From positions 1 to 64,000 of the forward strand of contig WEDG01004522.1 in assembly GCA_017591395.1 (NCBI GenBank): a stretch of 64,000 bases of DNA. The letters are read 5' to 3'. Shown piece after piece: positions 30,966-42,620 of the stretch (its first letter is position 1; each line of letters opens with the position of its first letter). The translations under genes and the position numbers were made by a program. Origin of the DNA: Schistocephalus solidus (lineage: Eukaryota; Platyhelminthes; Cestoda; Diphyllobothriidea; Diphyllobothriidae). The notes beneath the pieces were generated by a model that was not told where the DNA came from, searched no databases, and saw only the letters and a list, made by a program, of their open reading frames with translations.

Positions 30966-31079
30966 TTTCTCCAGAAGTTGGCACCAAAGCACATGTATTG
31001 CCGGTGGTTCCTATTCCCGAGTACTGTATAGGGGGTGTAGGGGTTCTAGTTAGGGGTAGCACCACACAGATAGCATTTG

Positions 31080-31627
31080 GTCGCTCCATTTGTCTCGTAC
31101 AGGTGGTGAATGCTCCTGTGGCCGCCTCTAACTGGTACCCAACTCTCACCTGTGGCTCAGCAAAGTTGGGTTCTTTCCAGCGGCCACACCCCGGGCAACC
31201 GTCACGACCGGCGGGCTAAACCAGGTGAGGGTCTCCGGAGTTGTGTGTTGTGTGTGCCTCCACACCCGGTATGTCTGACTGCCGAACTTCCCACCTCCCC
31301 CCTCTCAAAAAGTCCTACGGTGGGGGCGGCAGCAACCCCGTAGGTGGCCCAGGCTAACTCGGGTCACTCTTCCACTAAAACAAAACCGCGACCCATAGTG
31401 GAGTTCGGCAGCCGTCTGGGATGTCCGAGCAGCCCTATTAAGGGACAGCACTGCTTGCCTCCTCGCGGAGGAAGGGGCTAGAAAAGGTGCCCGAAACAAA
31501 TGTTGGTTATCACGTCTTCTGCAGCCGGCCGCGGCTCGCAGATCGCAAAATACGCGGTCGTTAAACTAAAACAAACAACAATACCCCCCGTCTCCATCCC
31601 CCTCGCCACACCCTCCAGGCTGTTCGG
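31080..31627 (+). promoter_or_regulatory. 5'UTR/promoter region of LINE copy 5
   Basis: Shares several blocks with 29985-30545 on the opposite strand and, near its end, GCAGCCGGCCGCGGCTCGC with the 5' region of copy 1 (4205-4225). No ATG is in frame with the endonuclease close to its start: the frame opens after a TAA at 31562 and has TTG at 31628. Confidence 0.6.
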
Positions 31628-32440
31628 TTGAGTCCACTCACACTAGCAGCCTGGAATGTTCGTTCCATTTTAGACAATCCCAGGAGCAACCGGCCGGAAC
31701 GGAGGACGGCGCTAGTCGCTCGGGAACTGGCGCGCTACAAGGTGGACATTGCTGCTCTCAGCGAGACCCGGTTCTCAGAGCAGGGTCAGCTGGAGGAGGT
31801 GGGTGCTGGCTACACCTTCTTCTGGAGCGGCCGCCCGAAGGCAGATCGACGCGACGCTGGTGTCACTTTTGCCATCTGGAACCACATGGTGAGACGTCTG
31901 CCCTGTCTGCCGCAATGTATCAATGATCGGCTGATGAGCCTCCGCCTGCCTCTTCGGGGAGACCAGTTCGCCACCACCATCAGCGCCTACGCCCTCCCAA
32001 GGACGAGCTCTGATGCGGCGAAGGACCAATTCTACGAGGTCATGCATGCCCTGCTGGCGAATATGCCGATGGCGGACAAGTTAATTGTCCTTGGTGACTT
32101 CAACGATCGCGTCGGGACGGACCACGCTGCCTGGCAGGGAGTGCTGGGTCCCCACGGCCTCGGTAGCTGTAACGATAACGGCCTCCTTTTTCTGTGCACG
32201 TGTGCGGAACACCATCTCCTGCTAACCAACACCTTCTTCCACCTTCCGACGCGGAAGAAGACCACGTGGATGCACCCTCGGTCGCGGCGCTGGCATCTGC
32301 TGGACTATGTTCTCGTTCGGAGGCGAGATCAACAGGACGTGCTTGTAACCAAGGCGATCCGCGATGCCGATGGTTGGACAGATCACCACCTCTCCATCTC
32401 CCAGACGAGGCTCCGACTGCAACCCCGACGAAGCCCCTAA
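31628..32440 (+). CDS. AP-type endonuclease domain of LINE copy 5
   Basis: This 270-codon open frame is the nicking endonuclease used for target-primed reverse transcription. Visible landmarks are [10 protein letters not shown] (catalytic Asn), ALSETRF (Glu), [52 protein letters not shown] (GDFN metal site), [20 protein letters not shown] and [10 protein letters not shown] (catalytic Asp-His). So the full catalytic set seems kept. The frame ends at TAA 32438-32440, but the RT frame follows in the same phase after only that stop, where other copies suggest a sense codon (CAA). The domain was therefore probably the N-terminal part of one EN-RT-finger polyprotein. The start codon is uncertain, since only TTG is available. 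Confidence 0.86.
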   Translation: MSPLTLAAWNVRSILDNPRSNRPERRTALVARELARYKVDIAALSETRFSEQGQLEEVGAGYTFFWSGRPKADRRDAGVTFAIWNHMVRRLPCLPQCINDRLMSLRLPLRGDQFATTISAYALPRTSSDAAKDQFYEVMHALLANMPMADKLIVLGDFNDRVGTDHAAWQGVLGPHGLGSCNDNGLLFLCTCAEHHLLLTNTFFHLPTRKKTTWMHPRSRRWHLLDYVLVRRRDQQDVLVTKAIRDADGWTDHHLSISQTRLRLQPRRSP

Positions 32441-34517
32441 GGTAAGAGGGCGCCCGGTAAGTTAAATACTCTTTTGTTAAATTTGCCTGCTCATTGTTTT
32501 GTGTTCAGCAACCAAATAACCGAGAAAATGGAGGACCTGCATGCTCAAGATGATAATGCTACCGTGGAGACACGATGGTGTCAACTGCAAAATGTCATCC
32601 AGTCGACCGCCTTCGAAGTCAACGGACGCGCATGCCGTCAACAACAGGACTGGTTTGATGACAATGACGCCGACATCAGCAACTTACTCGCGGAGAAGAA
32701 TGAACTACACAAAGCCTTCATGGACCTTCGGACTGACACCACCAAAGCAGCCTTCTTCAGATGCCGGCGCCTTGTACGGCAACGGCTGCGTGAGATGCAG
32801 GATGCCTGGATGCTCCGAAAGGCTGAGGAAATCCAGGGGTATGTGGACCGCAATGAAATGAAAAACTTTTTAAAAGCCATCAAGGCCATCTACGGCCCGT
32901 GTATCAAGGGGACTGCACCGCTGCTCAGCTCTGACGGCACAACACTGCTAACAGAGAAATCGCAACTTCTGAAGCGCTGGGCCAAGCACTTCAGAAGTGT
33001 CCTTAATTGCTTATCAGTCATCTCCGATTCTGCCATTGACCGGCTTCCTAAAGCGAACATGAACAATGACCTGGAGCTGCCGCCTTCCCTACCAGAAACC
33101 ATCCAAGCCGTGCAGCAGATTTCCAGCGGAAAAGCACTGGGATTTGACGCAATCCCACCGGAAGTCTACAAGCACGGTGAGCCCCAGTTGATGGTTGAAC
33201 TCACAAAAGTCTTCCAGGAGATGTGGCACCTAGGCCAAGTTCCTCAGGATTTCAATGACGCGACCATCGTCCATCTCTACAAGCGAAAGGGGAACCGGCA
33301 ACTCTGTGATAATCACAGGGGCATCTCGTTGCTCAACATTGCCGGGAAGATCTTCGCCCGTATCCTTCTCATTTGTCTGAACGGTCACCTAGAGCAGGAC
33401 CTGCTCCCAGAAAACCAATGTGGCTTCCGCCACACCGCGGAACAACCGATATGATCTTTGCCGCCCGCCAGCTACAAGAGAAGTGCCAGGAGATGCGAAC
33501 TCACCTATACACTACCTTCGTGGATCTGACGAAAGCCTTTGACACGGTGAATCACGACGGACTGTGGAAAGTCATGCAGAAATTCAGCTGTCCTGAGCGG
33601 TTCACGCGCATGGTTCGTCAGCTTCATGACGGGATGACGGTGCGTGTCACTGACAACGGGACGGTATCCGAAGCATGCGCAGTGACCAACGGAGTGAAGC
33701 AGGGCTGCGTATTGGCTCCCACCCTGTTCAGTTTCATGTTCTCGGCTACGCTGATGGACACCTACCGTGATGAGCAGCCTGGGATCCGCATCGCATACAG
33801 AACTGACGGGCACCTTCCCAACAGTCGGCGTATGCAGGCTCCAACGACTGCACCCTTAACACCGTGACGGAGGAGGACATGCAAAGGAGCATGGACCTCT
33901 TCGCCCAAGGCTGCGCCGATTTCGGATTAACAATCAGTACAGCCAAAACGGTTGTCATGCACCCGCCGCCACCCAGCGCGGAATATAATGCTCCTCGAAT
34001 CAATGTCAACGGTGCTCAACTCAAAAACGTGGAAACCTTCGCTTATCTAGGAAGCACGATGTCGCGCAACACGAGAATCGATGAAGAGGTTGCCCAATGG
34101 ATCTCCAAAGCTAGTCAGTACTTCGGTATTAACCTGAACACCAAACTGAAGATGTACAAGGCCGTCGTCTTGACGACACTCCTTTACGGAGCGGAAACCT
34201 GGACCGTCTACTCGAACCAAGCCAGGAAGCTGAATCACTTTCATCTCAGCTGCCTCCGCAGAATACTGAAGCTGAGATGGCAAGACAGGATCCCGGACAC
34301 GGAAGTCCTGGAGCGGGCCGGAATCCTCAGCATCCACGCCATGCTGAGGCAAGTGCAACTGCGATGGAGCGGCCACCTGTTAAGAATGGACGACGAGCGA
34401 TTACCCAAACGACTTTTCTACGGACTTGTTGCTACGAGTGCTCACCGACAGGGAGGTCAAAAACGACACTACAAGGACACTTTGAAGAAATCGCTGAAGC
34501 AACTGCAAATCAACTAG
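32441..34517 (+). pseudogene. Reverse transcriptase of LINE copy 5 (broken)
   Basis: Piece one (to 33454) has the linker (QQDWFDDNDADISNLLAEKN) and RT fingers: QQISSGKALGFDAIPPEVYK, TIVHLYKRKGNRQLCDNHRG and ISLLNIAGKIFARILL. A small deletion near 33435 shifts the frame. Piece two (33373-33867) has LYTTFVDLTKAFDTVNHDGL and [15 protein letters not shown]. Next to 33840 about 43 nt are missing compared with copy 2, removing the LLFADD catalytic box. Piece three (33864-34517) has the thumb, [13 protein letters not shown] and [12 protein letters not shown]. It cannot be catalytic. Confidence 0.87.
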
Positions 34518-34689
34518 GCGACCTGGGAGGATCTCGTCCAGGATAGACCGGCATGGAGAAGATCAGCGTAGACTGGTTCAGCAATCTATGAGGATAACTG
34601 AATCGCAGCCGCCAAGGCCAAAAGAGCGGCACGAAAGTCACCAGCGCCCCGGACCAACATCATAGATGCCGATACCCTGTCAACATGCC

Positions 34690-35485
34690 CGCGCTCTCAA
34701 CGCATATTTCGCGAGCGAATTGGCCTGGTTGGACATCTTCGGACGCAATGCAGCAACTATCAGACAATTCCAATATCTACGTCAAATTCTGCCAGCCCTC
34801 CTTCTGACTCCCCCGCCCTAACTCCTGGCATCAATTCCATTACTCCCACCATCTTAGAGACCACATCCCAATACTCATCGCCTGCTACCCCCACCACCGC
34901 AACCACCACCGCCTTCGCCTTCACTACCACCAGCACCATCAGCTATGGGATCTCTCTTGTAAACTGTCCTCAATGCAACCGCACATTCACCTCACGCATC
35001 GGCCTGGTCGGTCACGTGCGAATCCATCGTACAGAAACTGGTGAACCAGTGCCAGGAGCACCAACACACAGCAGAGATCGCCACCTCCACTGCCCTCACT
35101 GTCCTCGCACATTCACTCATCGCATGGGCCTATTCGGTCACACGCGCATCTATGACAGCGGAATTCACCGCAATGCCGACAAACCGATACATAATGCACA
35201 CCCTCCGCTCCTGCCATTCTTACCGCCACTGCCACCCCACTTCCATGAGTGACATCCCCCCAGCCTCTACCGATTTCTCCTGCCCATAAATGCGTCCGCA
35301 ATTTCAACTCTGGCATTGGCCTGGTCGGTCACCTGCGAATCCATCGCACGGAGGCTGGTGAACCAGTGCCTGCGGCTCCGACATACAGTCCCCGCGCCCG
35401 CCTACACTGCCCTCACTGCTCCCGCACATTAACACACCGCATGTGCCTATTAGGACACATGCAACTCCACGAAAACCTGCGGTAA
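34690..35485 (+). pseudogene. Five C2H2 fingers of LINE copy 5 (frameshifted)
   Basis: Finger 1 reads CPRSQRIFRERIGLVGHLRTQC (second Cys changed to Ser; near 34690). Finger 2 is CPQCNRTFTSRIGLVGHVRIH and finger 3 CPHCPRTFTHRMGLFGHTRIY. After a frame change, finger 4 (VRNFNSGIGLVGHLRIH) has lost its Cys pair and finger 5 is CPHCSRTLTHRMCLLGHMQLH. Spacers are Thr/Pro/Ala-rich. The region ends at HENLR and a stop. Confidence 0.82.
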
Positions 35486-35569
35486 ACCACCGGAGGCTAA
35501 GCCACATCATCGCACACCATCTACACTAATACATAGACAACACTCTCTCAATCATCATAATGTACCTGA

Positions 35570-36345
35570 TAAAATCCCGGTGTCCTAGAAACCGTGGCTT
35601 GGAAGGCTGCCAATCTGACGCTTACACCAGACCACACCATCGGCGCAGTGTATGTGCTGTGTATGTTGAGTGGCTGACCAACGGACTGGGAGTCAGACGA
35701 TGATGGCCCCTCCATATCCCCGGATTTGGTGAATCCTGCTGTGTGCGTTATGGGGGCCAGGTCGTGCTGTGCCGCGCGAAGACGGGTACGCCGACCCGTC
35801 AGCCAATGCGCCAAATTCCAAATCAGACAACTGACTGGCTCGGATGGTGGTCTGATTGTGGGGTGGGGGGAGAGAGTGAGGTCGACAGCTCAGCGCATTT
35901 TCCTCACTATAAACAATCGGACGCGCTTGAAACTATCACGGTGCGCTAAAAGCCGTGGTTTGGGAGGTTGCCAACTGACGAAATAACTCGGACCGCGTGG
36001 TCAGCCGTGTGGAGTGGCTGACTGGCGGACTGAGAGTCAGGCTGCAATGTTTCCTTCTTAATATGGCCTTTATAGCACTCCCACTCCATGGGATCCGAGT
36101 CAGGTGTGGTGGTACACCCAGGGGCGGCTCCGGCCGCGCCAGCCACCTGCGCCCTCTCCCATCTCCGGTCTTCTTGACTCTGTCTTGACACCGGGCTCAG
36201 GTGGAGGAGGAGGAGAGAGTGCGGTAGCTGCAGCGCAAGGCTACTATCACTTAAAACTAATTCACGCGCAAGTCACCGTCCCTGCACCACCTGGTGTGGA
36301 GCATACGGTGGACCTTGTCAAAATCGACGGTCGAAATGTCGTACT
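35570..36345 (+). repeat. Two-module 3' tail of LINE copy 5
   Basis: Module A begins with CACGG...CTAGAAACCGTGG near 35577-35598 and module B with CACGGTGCGCTAAAAGCCGTGG near 35938-35959. The end, near 36335-36345, reads GACGGTCGAAATGTCGTAC. Confidence 0.8.
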
Positions 36346-38989
36346 GTCTAGGCGGTCATACAGCGACGGCGCTAACGCTGGAGGTGTGGTGTTCAGACGC
36401 CAACTCCATCAACAGGCATCTTCGCCTTCTTGCAGCTTAAAAAGTATTGCGTCATTATATCCACGAAGCTCAGGACAAGACTGCCACGCAGAACTTAAAA
36501 AGGCCACCTGGATACAACCCAAGAACGAACTCATCCGATGAAGAACAAGATCCGCAGGACCAAACAACATTGGCGGAGGCTCAACCGACCCCCTTCCTCC
36601 TCCTCGACCCATCGAGGGAGTTACTAATGACACACGCAGCTAGACTGCCCGCCAAACATCCCCCAAAGAGTTTAGGCAGCGAACAAAATATCGATCAGCC
36701 TGAGGCCAACAAACAAGTCACATCACGCCACTTCCGTTTCTATTTGAGTAACTGCAGGTAACATTTTGACAAGGGTGAGCCGACCAAGCTCTCCGAAACG
36801 TCAGACCATTTATAAATGTGTACCGGTGAGCCTGCGTTATTTCTCGGATTATGAATCCAATTGCATGAACTTGGCGTATATGAACTACCTAAACGATGAA
36901 ACCCACAGTTACATGGCTGTTGCTTTCCTTCGTTAAGTATCTATGGGTATTTGGTTATCGACCCCAGAAACGGCACTTTTGGTAGCGTGTTCACCATAAT
37001 CATTGCCAATGTCTACAGCAGTTCATTCAACGTTAGTTAATAGGGGTACATTGGAAAGCCTAGTGATTTTACTCGTGTACTTATTGTCAGCTTATACTAT
37101 AAAGCCACAGTAGAAGAGGACGTTGTGACTTTATATAGCAAAAATATTTGGTTTTTTCGTTTTTCGATATGGTACCAAATTCAACCAATGCCGTTTTTGT
37201 ATACGGGCAAGGTTCGCTGGTTGGAAGCTTGGGGTTTTAACGGGAAATGCACGGTTTTGAAATGACGTTTTTTATACTTTTTTATACGGGCATGGTTTGC
37301 TGGTTGGAAGCTTGTGGTTTTAACGGTAAAGGCACGGTTTTGAAATTTGCCCGTCAGTATGGAAGGACATTATTGGATGTTTGTTCCGCTGGTAGCTTTC
37401 TAGCAGGCAGTCTGAACAACATTGGGAAATGCCGTTGGAGAAGTGGTATGTGTTGCCGCATTCACGGGATAAAGTGCGGGGTGCGGGTTGGTTTCAGGGA
37501 TGGGATCGGGGTGATTACATGTTGTTCCAGGCATGTCTTCTTTCGATTGAACCGAAAGAATTTTATTTTGTGATCTTCGTGGATAAAGCGTGAAATACTA
37601 AGAGCGAGGGACCCATAAAGGCATCGTCATTAATAATATATTTGTGGATATCTCAGAAATGGCTTCTTATTGCATTTAAGAGGCATAAATAAAATAACAG
37701 AGAGGTATAGGTTACAATAGCCAGCTGAAACATTAACAGAACCATTCCGATAGTATTTACAATGACGATGGTTCCAAAACGTAGTTTGTTTTGCCCCCAA
37801 ACATGACATAACACGAAATCAAGTCGTGTGTAGCAATGTACTGACCACTGAATCCATGAATACTTAAGTCGGATATGGAATTTATACTGTGCTCACACTA
37901 ATTTATACAATCAGGTGGTGGGCGTGAAAACTACTCTTTGAACCAATGGGACAGTTAAATTTTAATAAAATGTCATAGCAGTCTTTACAGGTATTTGCAA
38001 CGATACTCTTATAATCTAATATGTGTACCGTGCTTTCTAACGAAGCACATGTTTTTGCTTAGACATATGGTGCATTATTGGTTGATGTTTGGATGGTAAC
38101 TCCTTTGTGGCGTTAAGCAAAGTGGGGAATCGAGTGCAGATTCGTACACATGCATTATACAGGAATATTAAAGATACTGAGGGAAACGATTTTTACGAAA
38201 TGATATACCAAACGTAGAAGAATATAGAAATCAAGGTCGCTCATCCAAAAAAGGTGAGTTCTTCGCGTGGATATCGCTTACTTTATTATCTCAGCTGATA
38301 ATGACCGCTTTTTTAATTATGGTCAGCACAACACAGACGTGCCTCGTCCAAGACAACACTCCAAAAAAGATTATATGACCACGGTAGATTATAACAGAAA
38401 ACCAGTATCGGCGGGAACATAAGTAGACAAACGGTTAGAAAAAGAGATGGCATAGAGCAGATACGTTTGAATACATAGCCAATCATTTTAAATAAACAAC
38501 GCAATATAAAGGAAATAAAGGAAAATTTCCATTTTAACGAAAGTTCAGAGTAAATTCTGGCAGCGGAAATAAAACGCTATTTCGAGCAGATCACACCCGC
38601 TTGACATTAGACAAAAGAATATTTTTGTTTAGGTTTTTTTGACGTGTCTTGGGATTTCCTTGCATGTATCGCTTAGCACCGGCAATGCAATTTTAGTTTG
38701 GATGGGTTAATGGGGCGCTTGACCGGTCAGCTCATACTTCGGTTTCTGTCGGTTTCCCAATAGTTCAGAGTACCAACTGGATGGTCGATGGCGGATGGTG
38801 CAAAAACAAAATAACTTAGATTCTCCCAAGTGCTTTCAAGCCCGCGCACCCGGCCTATCGGATTGCTGGCCTGAATTTGAGCCTTAATCATCCTTTAGCT
38901 AAATGTATCTTCTCCGCACCCGACATACGCGCACTTATACAATCTCAAGTGCGCACATGCACGTTTCGGTTACCGGGATCGCGTTGGAA
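36346..38989. other. No gene recognised; short tandem duplication inside
   Basis: Mostly AT-rich, apparently unique sequence. An 83-bp tandem duplication lies at about 37200-37345 (GGTTGGAAGCTTGnGGTTTTAACGG in both copies). No domain is readable in the few short ORFs. Confidence 0.5.
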
Positions 38990-39310
38990 ACTAATTTGGT
39001 CGAAATCTCGGTCATAGGTACATGCATATAAAGAGGATGTTCGCGTCGTCCTGGGCGGAGGCATGCAGACAGGAGAGTTCAGCAAACACACGTTTGCACG
39101 AGAAAGCGTACCCCGGGCTGGCACCCTTGTGTCCCTGCCCGGGCTGTCCTCTCTTCGAAAATGACTCAGACGCCTCTGCCACAGTCGCCGCAGGCGCAGT
39201 CCAGCTCTCGGATGGGCCTTGCTCTCCTGCAAGGATGCTGCGTGCGTTAAGCGCACGCGAACGCCCTAGTAATGATTTATCGGACAGGCGGCCCGGGTGA
39301 TAATTAATGG
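38990..39310. other. GC-rich island with long frames on both strands
   Basis: This is much richer in GC and CpG than its surroundings (for example CCCGGGCTGGCACCC, GCGTTAAGCGCACGCGAACG). Frames of 92 codons (plus, 39022-39300) and 103-106 codons (minus) are open but show no domain. CATATAAAGAGG at 39026-39037 could be a TATA box. It might be a first exon or promoter island of an unseen gene, but this is inference. Confidence 0.35.
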
Positions 39311-40164
39311 TAGTGTGAGCGTGCATACCCATTGGCGTGCGTCGGCTCGGATCCTTGAACCTTCCAATTCATTCATGCTCTCCCGAATAAACCAAAGCAG
39401 TAGTGCCCATGAGCCAACCTGCAAAAGGCCCTGTGCACCCTTTTAAGGTCGTTTAGGCTTTATTTTCAGTGTGGCCCGTCGTTCACTAACAATACTGGCG
39501 AGATGTTGCAGCATGGACAGACTAAATAAATAGTAGTGGCTGGTAAGTTTAATCGGTGAAAGAAAGCAAATAAGAGACAATAGAGAATAGCTTAATTCAA
39601 CCGTTTCCGAGGTCTGACTGTGTTCCCAACAACAAACACCCTTTAATCAAGTGCTGAAAATGCCACAGAAGCAGCTAACGGTTTCTGTTAATCGTTTTGC
39701 ATGAGCAACGAGTCTTAATGCGGAGTAAGGACCCTGGGCGTAAGTAGGTTTGGGGCAGTTGACTTAAGGGACATAGGCTTGGGTCATTACATGTAGAATA
39801 AGTAGAATAAGTCTGCATACATTGGTGAAATGGACTAATGCGCTAATATTCCTATCTAGAGTAGAACAACGCAGTTCCATGATGGACATCAAAAACAACG
39901 ATAGATGTGAATGACGTGTAGATTTAACGTGTGAAACACTTACAAATATCAAAACAGAATGTTTTACAAAACGCATATTCGGCAAGTTTATATTCTGCAG
40001 TTGATGTGCTTGACAGCAACCCAAAAGTTAAATAGAAGCAATTTCGTTACGTATTTAATTCACGCGACTAACTACTTATATGTTTTAGTCAATGTATCCA
40101 TTTGAACATCTAGTAAGTGATTCAAAGCTGCTGGCGAGTTCTTGATTTTGCGTGTATAGTTGTG

Positions 40165-40495
40165 CTCCCCTAAATAGGCCACGTGGTAGCTGCATTGAAT
40201 CTACAAGGAAGGTTGGATTAGGGCACGACAGGCGTTATTTGGCACACATGGTGGATACGGGTCACGTCAAGATGTGGGTTCCCGCCGCGCTAACAATCTG
40301 CGTCCTCTCTCACCTCCGTTCTTCTTGATTAAGGCATGACACGGGGCTTGGGTGAAGGAGAATAGTGTGGTAGATGCTGCACAAGTTTACTATCACTATA
40401 ACAAAATGATCGTGCAAGTCCCGTCCCTGCACAAAGCTTGCTTTGAGCCATTTGGTGGACTTCATCGGAATCAACGGACGAACTGTCGCGTATTT
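40165..40495 (+). mobile_element. Short LINE-tail element (SINE-like), copy 1
   Basis: Starts with GTGCTCCCCTAAATAGGCCACGTGGTAG, related to 61639 and 62257, and ends with a decayed version of the LINE tail (TTCTTGATT, CCCGTCCCTGCAC, GACGAACTGTCGCG). The first half is not in the LINE. Confidence 0.6.
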
Positions 40496-41010
40496 GAATT
40501 ATAATGAGAATACTTTATTCTATTTTACACATTGTTGCCCGGTTTACAATTAAGAATCTAGCACGGCTTTTTCCCTATAGTAGATATCGTTATACTCAAA
40601 TACATACACTGCTGCTTCTGAATTTCCTCAGAAATTAGTGTTAATCTTAAGTAAGTCAACTTGCTCAAAATTACCGATCAATTTCTGAACAGTCGAAATT
40701 AAGACTTATAAGCACAGTCTGAAAGTTGATATAAATTGTTAGACCAAAGTCCATCAGCAACAGTGGGATAACCTTTTAATACGCATATAGTTTATATAGA
40801 GATAATCAATAATCCATACGTAGTTCACACGATAAAATATTATAACAGCAAAGTTCCCAGATACGTATTTCGCCGATCTTCTATCTCTGCATGACACAGC
40901 TGCGATGTGCTCGGCTCGTCAGTGTGTCCCCCAGCATTCTCCTTGTACTTTATGGTAGAAACTCCAATTTGGAAACTGCCGCTTTTTATCTCCTCAGAAA
41001 TCAATCGCTA
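40496..41010 (-). repeat. Hammerhead repeat B2
   Basis: Minus-strand relative of 18665-19135: the stretches around CAACAGTGGGATAACC (40756-40771) and CTCGTCAGTGTGTCCCCCAGC match. It follows the short LINE-tail element directly. Confidence 0.6.
40860..40922 (-). ncRNA. Hammerhead ribozyme B2, complete core
   Basis: Minus strand: CUGACGA (40916-40922) fits CUGANGA, helix II is a perfect 5-bp stem GCCGA (40911-40915) with UCGGC (40872-40876), GAAA follows (40868-40871), helix III is within the palindrome AUACGUAU (40861-40868) and the cleavage triplet is AUC (40860-40862), allowed by the NUH rule. Helix I is the weak point: U-A and G-C are adjacent to the site, then a mismatch. The self-complementary helix III fits the minimal, dimer-acting hammerheads described for PLEs. 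Confidence 0.66.
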
Positions 41011-42399
41011 CCCCCTAAGTACATTACAAAAGGGGTCAGGTTTATCAATTTCAGCTCCGTAAAACTTGTGCCAAGAACATATATTTTCACTACACGAAGA
41101 TATAAAGCGTTATTGTCTGGCAAACATTCCATCACAAGCAACATGAGGAACGCTGGGGGACAAATTGCTGTTCAGAACCCCTCAGCATTTCGCCATGTAA
41201 AAGTATGACATCGACCAAAGTCATATCTGCATTTTTAGCTTTCAGCTATTTTGTTTTTAAGTAAAATAACTTAATTTTTGCAAATCAGAAAGAATTATGA
41301 ACTCTCGTCATTCTTCATTTTGGTATCTAGTATTTTATCCCCATGAGATAATTTATTTTAAAATGCAGATAATATGCTTCAAATTTTTACTGCAACTTTA
41401 TCGAAAAGAAAAATAATTTTATAAGATTCGGCAAAAGAATTCATTCAAGCGGTTTAACTGCAACTAAACACAGTTTGTTGCATGTATATTGTTCAATATC
41501 ATGCGAAATGTAAACTTCAAATAATAAAGTTAACTTTTCTCAAATGTAACGTTTTTATTGTATGTGTGGATTGAGTAATTCAGGTTTTCATCACAAACGA
41601 CAACAATTTCATCGGCGATATTTTAACATTAAACTTAAATTTAAGAAACCCATCTTGGTTTACCAATTTTCGGGAGTTCTTTAAAATCCTGGTGTCCTGT
41701 TAGTGCTCACATATGTGAGTTATATCCATATGTATTTAATTGAACCGTTTGAGAAACATATTTTTGTTTATTTAGTCTTGTTTGAATCTCCAATCCAGTA
41801 AAAGTTATGTTCCGGGTACACGTCTACTTGCGATCATCACTAAAAGTAATTCTTTGATTGCGTTTTGTTTTCACAGATAAATTTCTGTGGAAATTAAAAA
41901 GATGAAAAAAAGTTATAAAATAATATCCGATATAATATCGCAATTTAAAGATGAGTGGCTTGAACTCAGCAGCTAACAATTCTAACTAAGGGGCTATGTT
42001 TTCTGCCAGCACAGTTTCTGCTATATTGGTTTGGTATCAACAACTTCCATATATTAATTATGATAAACTTTCATCTCAGAAGCCAGTTTTCCTAGCATTT
42101 GGAACTTATCTTTTATTTGTCTAGCAAGCAAACGTAGGCTTCGTAACAGGTCAATACACAATTATTTCCGTTAACCAAAAATAGTCTTTTAAAATAACTG
42201 TATATACTGTGCATGCTTTAAATAACTTAACATACTTCTTACTTACTTATTGTTTGGAGAAGATAGTCTAGTTTGATCACGACCAATGATCGCGCAAAGT
42301 ATCCATTATCAGTAGGCCAGTCACTCTGAAGAGATGGTTTGTATTCGAGACACTGGAAGAACAACTTCCAATAAAAGTGAGAATACCTTTGCAAGGAAG
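41011..42399. other. No gene recognised
   Basis: AT-rich; ORFs are short and stops frequent on both strands. Confidence 0.5.
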
Positions 42400-42429
42400 G
42401 CGGAAGGAAGTACTGTCGAAAAAATAGCT

Positions 42430-42620
42430 TCTTAATGACTTTCTTGTTTAATTTCCTCGGAAATTAAACAAGGCAGGGTAAAAATAGAGTTTATATACAA
42501 GAAAACATGGTGAATGTAGAGGAACCACTGATGGGCCGAAACTCTCGCAGCTGCGTCAGGCATTAGCACGAAATCGGTTAATCACGTCTGTCTGGGATTT
42601 GAGCTATTACATGTGTCGTC
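42430..42620 (+). repeat. Hammerhead repeat B3 (decayed)
   Basis: Plus-strand member of the same family: CTGATGG (42528-42534), GCCGA (42535-42539), ATCGGT (42573-42578), and GTCTGTCTGGGATTTGAGC. The GAAA box reads TAAT, so no activity is expected. A perfect hairpin lies about 60 bp upstream. Confidence 0.58.
42443..42472. repeat. Perfect 14-bp inverted repeat, 2-nt loop
   Basis: CTTGTTTAATTTCC-TC-GGAAATTAAACAAG. A shorter hairpin is at the comparable place in B1 (AATAATTTCTGAAATTATT). Confidence 0.9.

Larger units (their letters stand above)
31080..36345 (+). mobile_element. Zinc-finger LINE copy 5, most complete
   Basis: Plus-strand order: 5'UTR (31080-31627), endonuclease (31628-32440), RT (32441-34517), five fingers (34690-35485), tail module A (about 35570-35890) and module B (about 35935-36345). 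It lies head to head with copy 4. All domains are present but the RT is broken by frameshifts and a deletion over its catalytic box. Confidence 0.9.

Noticed and set aside
32442..32508. A 67-bp spliceosomal intron between endonuclease and RT (GTAAGA...TTCAG), also visible at 57919-57986
   Set aside because: In copy 5 the two domains are already in the same frame, and the 'intron' text is itself open and reads as coding sequence; only one TAA (32438-32440, probably from CAA) separates them. No intron is needed.
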